A stretch of 64,000 bases of DNA, taken from NCBI RefSeq assembly GCF_011752005.1, contig NZ_JAAIJZ010000002.1, positions 186,001 through 250,000 of the forward strand, written 5' to 3'. Origin of the DNA: Canibacter zhoujuaniae (GTDB lineage: Bacteria > Actinomycetota > Actinomycetes > Actinomycetales > Microbacteriaceae). Shown here piece after piece: positions 61,426 through 64,000 of this stretch. The first letter of the stretch is position 1; each line of letters opens with the position of its first letter. The notes beneath the pieces are model-generated. The model had not been told where the DNA came from. It was given only the letters and a program-made list of their open reading frames with translations, and did not search any database. The position numbers and the translations under genes are program-made.

Positions 61426-62283
61426 ATGAGCGCAGAAGGACTACAAATTACAGGCCTTGAGCTGGAGATTAACGGCAAAGAGATTATTCAGGGTATCGAT
61501 ATCTCACTGCAGCCCGGAAAAATTACCGGACTTGCTGGCGAATCTGGCTCGGGTAAGTCGATGACCGGCTTGGCAATCTTGGGCTTATTACCGGAAGGAT
61601 CGAGAACTAAAGGGCAGATTCAGTTTGCCGGCAAGAATCTCTTAAAAAACAGCGAAAAAGAGCAAAATAAACTGCGCGGCAATAAGATTGCCATGGTTTT
61701 CCAGGATCCGACCGCTAGCCTGCATCCGATGTTGACAATCGGCCGGCAGCTGACGGATCATCTGCGGGCACACACCGGGATTGGGAAAAAAGCAGCTCTC
61801 GAAAAAGCGGTAGAAACACTGCGGCTTGTGCAGGTCCCCGATCCAAAAACAGCGATAAAGAAGTATCCGCATCAGTTCTCTGGCGGGCAGCTGCAGCGCG
61901 TTGCTATCGCGATCGCGATTATATGTGAGCCTGAAATTTTGATCGCTGACGAGCCAACAACCGCGCTTGATGTGACTGTGCAGGCAGGCGTGCTGCGTCT
62001 GTTAAAACAGCTTGCGGAAAAACTTTCGCTTGCGGTTTTGCTTGTCACACACGATCTCGGGGTGATGAGCAGCCTCGCAGAAACTATTTACGTTATGCGG
62101 CAGGGGCAGATCGTGGAGAGCGGCCCGCGCTATGAGGTGCTGCGTCGGCCGCAGCACGCCTATACTCGCGCTCTGGTTGAAGCGCTCCCGAATCATGAAC
62201 CATTCCTTGCAGGTGCTGTAGCCGCAACCGCAACAGAGGTTATTACCGTTAAGCAGCTGAGCGCAGGTGAGAGAGGGAACTAA
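61426..62283 (+). CDS. ABC transporter ATPase (DppD-like), second cluster
   Basis: A 285-residue ATPase with Walker A GESGSGKS near residue 38, the signature FSGGQLQRVAIAIAI, Walker B ILIADEPTTALDVTVQ, and switch histidine LLVTHDLG. Starts right after the permease stop. Its C-terminus is short for DppD, which often carries a longer oligopeptide extension. The next ATPase gene starts 1 bp after the stop. Confidence 0.9.
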   Translation: MSAEGLQITGLELEINGKEIIQGIDISLQPGKITGLAGESGSGKSMTGLAILGLLPEGSRTKGQIQFAGKNLLKNSEKEQNKLRGNKIAMVFQDPTASLHPMLTIGRQLTDHLRAHTGIGKKAALEKAVETLRLVQVPDPKTAIKKYPHQFSGGQLQRVAIAIAIICEPEILIADEPTTALDVTVQAGVLRLLKQLAEKLSLAVLLVTHDLGVMSSLAETIYVMRQGQIVESGPRYEVLRRPQHAYTRALVEALPNHEPFLAGAVAATATEVITVKQLSAGERGN

Positions 62284-62284
62284 T

Positions 62285-63091
62285 ATGAGCACACAGTTTC
62301 TGTCTGTCGATGACGTTCGTGTCACATATAAGCTGCCGGGTGGGGGCACGCTTGAGGCGGTGCGCGGGGTTAGCCTGAACGTCGATAAATCTTCGGTGGT
62401 TGGGCTGGTTGGCGAATCCGGTTGTGGGAAATCCACGCTTGCGCGCGCTATCTCCGGTTTAGAACCGATTACCGCCGGGGCGATCATCTTCAAAGGGAAA
62501 GAGATTAAGCCGCTCGGGATGCGGCGTCGTGATCCGGAACTGCTGCGCATCCAGATGGTGTTTCAAAACCCTTATGCTTCGCTAAACCCGCGGCGCACGA
62601 TTGGTAGCCAGATTGCTGACGGACTGCGCATTAACCCGCATAAAGACAGCTGGTCTGTTGCTGGGTTGTTAGAAGAAGTGGAGCTGCCAGCCAGTGTGCA
62701 GTCGCGCTACCCGCATCAATTTTCGGGCGGGCAGCGCCAGCGTATCGCAATTGCGCGAGCTATTGCCTCTGGGCCAGAACTGTTAATCGGTGACGAACCC
62801 ATCGCGTCGCTCGATGCGAGTCTGCAGGCAAAAGTTGCGACACTAATGCGAAATCTTGCGCTGCAGAGCGGGGCATCGCTGTTGTTTATCAGTCACGATC
62901 TCGCGGTGGTGCGGATCATCGCAGACCAGGTCGCGGTGATGCAACGGGGCCAGCTTGTAGAAACTGGCACCGCGCAGCAGGTGTGGGATAATCCCCGCCA
63001 GGATTACACGAAAAAGCTGTTAGCTTCGATTCCGGCGGTCGACGGGCTCGGCACACTGCCCGGCACTAGCGAAGCAATTTTGGCAGATTAA
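62285..63091 (+). CDS. ABC transporter ATPase (DppF-like), second cluster
   Basis: A 268-residue ATPase with Walker A GESGCGKSTLARAI, signature FSGGQRQRIAIARAI, Walker B LLIGDEPIASLDASLQ, and switch region LLFISHDLAVV. In Walker B, GDEPIASLD replaces the more common ADEPTSALD. ATG 62285 is used with GAGAGGGA upstream; GTG 62267 is an in-frame but poor start. It completes the second dipeptide-type importer. Confidence 0.9.
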   Translation: MSTQFLSVDDVRVTYKLPGGGTLEAVRGVSLNVDKSSVVGLVGESGCGKSTLARAISGLEPITAGAIIFKGKEIKPLGMRRRDPELLRIQMVFQNPYASLNPRRTIGSQIADGLRINPHKDSWSVAGLLEEVELPASVQSRYPHQFSGGQRQRIAIARAIASGPELLIGDEPIASLDASLQAKVATLMRNLALQSGASLLFISHDLAVVRIIADQVAVMQRGQLVETGTAQQVWDNPRQDYTKKLLASIPAVDGLGTLPGTSEAILAD

Positions 63092-63111
63092 AGCATTAGA
63101 AACGAGTGGAA

Positions 63112-63429
63112 ATGTATCGTTCAATACTGACTATTAAAACGACTCCGGAACAGGCAGAGAAGTTACTGCAGCTGTATCGTGATGAAGAGGTTTTGCGTGA
63201 GTCGCTCAACCTCACACGCCAGGTGAGCAGTGATATTGCTGTTGCAGCTGATGGCAGCGGCGAGATACTAGTAACTGCGAATTGGCCGGATGAGCGCGGC
63301 TACCAGGAGTGGCTTGACCACCCAAAGCGCGACCGCCTAGCACCAGAGTTTGACGAGATCCTTGGCTCTGAAGTGGAGGTTGGTGCGGGGCGTCAGTACA
63401 TTGTTGATCACGCTGTGACCCGCGACTAG
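63112..63429 (+). CDS. ABM-domain (antibiotic biosynthesis monooxygenase-like) protein
   Basis: A protein of about 105 residues (107 if GTG 63106 is the start) with the dimeric alpha/beta-barrel pattern. It has MYRSILTIKTTPEQAEKLLQ, then ILVTANWPDERGYQEWLDH, then RLAPEFDEI. It resembles ABM-domain proteins, many of which are monooxygenases or small-molecule binders without a known substrate. It lies 20 bp after the transporter ATPase on the same strand, so it may be part of the same operon and act on the imported compound (inference). Confidence 0.68.
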   Translation: MYRSILTIKTTPEQAEKLLQLYRDEEVLRESLNLTRQVSSDIAVAADGSGEILVTANWPDERGYQEWLDHPKRDRLAPEFDEILGSEVEVGAGRQYIVDHAVTRD

Positions 63430-63465
63430 ACGGCACGTGGTGCTAGATTCGAGAGCTTCTGACGG

Positions 63466-64000
63466 TTAGATTGTCTCTGTTTGAAGCGCCGCAGCCTCAG
63501 TTTCTAGCACCTGCCGAAAAGCTTTAAGGGCGGCGTTCTTCCGGCTAGATTTTCGCGCGGCGGTAAAGATCGTGCGACGCGGAGACCCCGGCAGGTCGAG
63601 CAGCTTGATATCGTTTGCTTTAGAATACGGCGACCCAAAGTGCACAAGGCTTGGAAGCAGGGCAACCGCATTTCCGGTAGCGACGAGGCGCACATGCGCC
63701 TGCAGATCTGCTGTTTCAAATCTGACATCCGGCTCAAATCCTGCTAGTCGACATGCCTGCTCTGCAAAATGTCTGGTGGCTGTGCCCTTCGGCTCCATTA
63801 CCCAGGGCAGGTGTTGTGTGTCGCTGAGCGTTTTTACGCTCTGAAACTCGGGGCTGCTATCGGGGGTGCGCGGCAGTGCGAGTTGAATTTTATCGCGCGT
63901 TAGAGGTTTGCTTTCAAGCCCTGCAAACTGTTCGGTGGCGTGCTCAGGGTACTGCTCAGCGATCACCAGATCAAAATTGCGCAACCAGGTTTCGCGCAGC
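63466..64000 (-). CDS. LysR-type regulator, C-terminal part, truncated by window edge
   Basis: About 178 residues of a LysR-family substrate-binding domain. The frame is open to the window end, continuing as LRETWLRNFDLVIAEQYP, so the N-terminal helix-turn-helix is outside the window. Typical features are DLVIAEQYPEH and VRLVATGNAVALLPSLVHFG, the latter seen in effector domains. It converges on the ABM gene. Its target cannot be deduced. Confidence 0.8.
   Translation of the reverse strand, partial: LRETWLRNFDLVIAEQYPEHATEQFAGLESKPLTRDKIQLALPRTPDSSPEFQSVKTLSDTQHLPWVMEPKGTATRHFAEQACRLAGFEPDVRFETADLQAHVRLVATGNAVALLPSLVHFGSPYSKANDIKLLDLPGSPRRTIFTAARKSSRKNAALKAFRQVLETEAAALQTETI

Overview
The window is a chromosomal segment of an actinobacterium, most likely Microbacteriaceae or a close relative. 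The evidence is a mycothiol synthase, a DUF3180 / PH-domain / DUF2520 / lysS block downstream of folate genes, a SepX/GlpR-like membrane protein next to galU, a der gene with an acidic N-terminal extension, a tRNA without encoded CCA, and frequent GTG/TTG starts. Base composition looks mid-50s percent GC by eye (not computed), low for that family. Genes for sialic acid use point to a host-associated life style (inference).

Layout. 1-3.4 kb: the 3' end of glyA, then folD, apt and mshD (one-carbon, purine and mycothiol metabolism). 3.5-5.5 kb: a secreted coiled-coil M23 peptidase and convergent inorganic pyrophosphatase sharing a terminator. 5.5-15 kb: tilS-hpt-ftsH, then an overlapping folate operon folE-folP/folB(fused)-folK, DUF3180, two PH-domain membrane proteins and a DUF2520 protein. 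15-21 kb: lysS, a 56-residue membrane microprotein, a cardiolipin synthase, and clpC with a strong terminator. 21-28 kb: FAD dehydrogenase, MalY-type C-S lyase, class II aldolase, NUDIX, 5-formyl-THF cyclo-ligase, galU and the SepX/GlpR-like protein.

28-37 kb is a complete sialic-acid import and breakdown cluster: a GntR/FCD regulator, a peptide-type (Sat/SiaEFGI-like) ABC transporter with a fused permease-ATPase, and NanA, NanK and NanE homologues. Imported N-acetylneuraminate would be split to ManNAc, phosphorylated, and epimerised to GlcNAc-6-P. An identical 11-bp motif precedes both halves of the cluster.

37-57 kb is housekeeping: a TPR-like protein with a disordered Arg/Asp repeat domain, a HAD phosphatase, a secreted NlpC/P60-like protein, a repeat-rich noncoding stretch, a small membrane protein, tlyA-nadK-recN, an AI-2E family permease, pyrG-xerD, a three-gene reverse-strand permease cluster, then parA-rluB-tyrA-cmk-der. 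The scpA-scpB genes usually found between parA and rluB are absent. tRNA-Pro(GGG) follows.

57-64 kb carries an Lrp regulator divergent from a second dipeptide-type ABC transporter, an ABM-domain protein, and the end of a LysR regulator. The most striking observation is here. The binding-protein gene has a run of ten G directly after its lipobox cysteine codon, which throws the gene out of frame. Nine (or twelve) G would restore a perfect lipoprotein. This is either a phase-variation switch or a sequencing error at a homopolymer.
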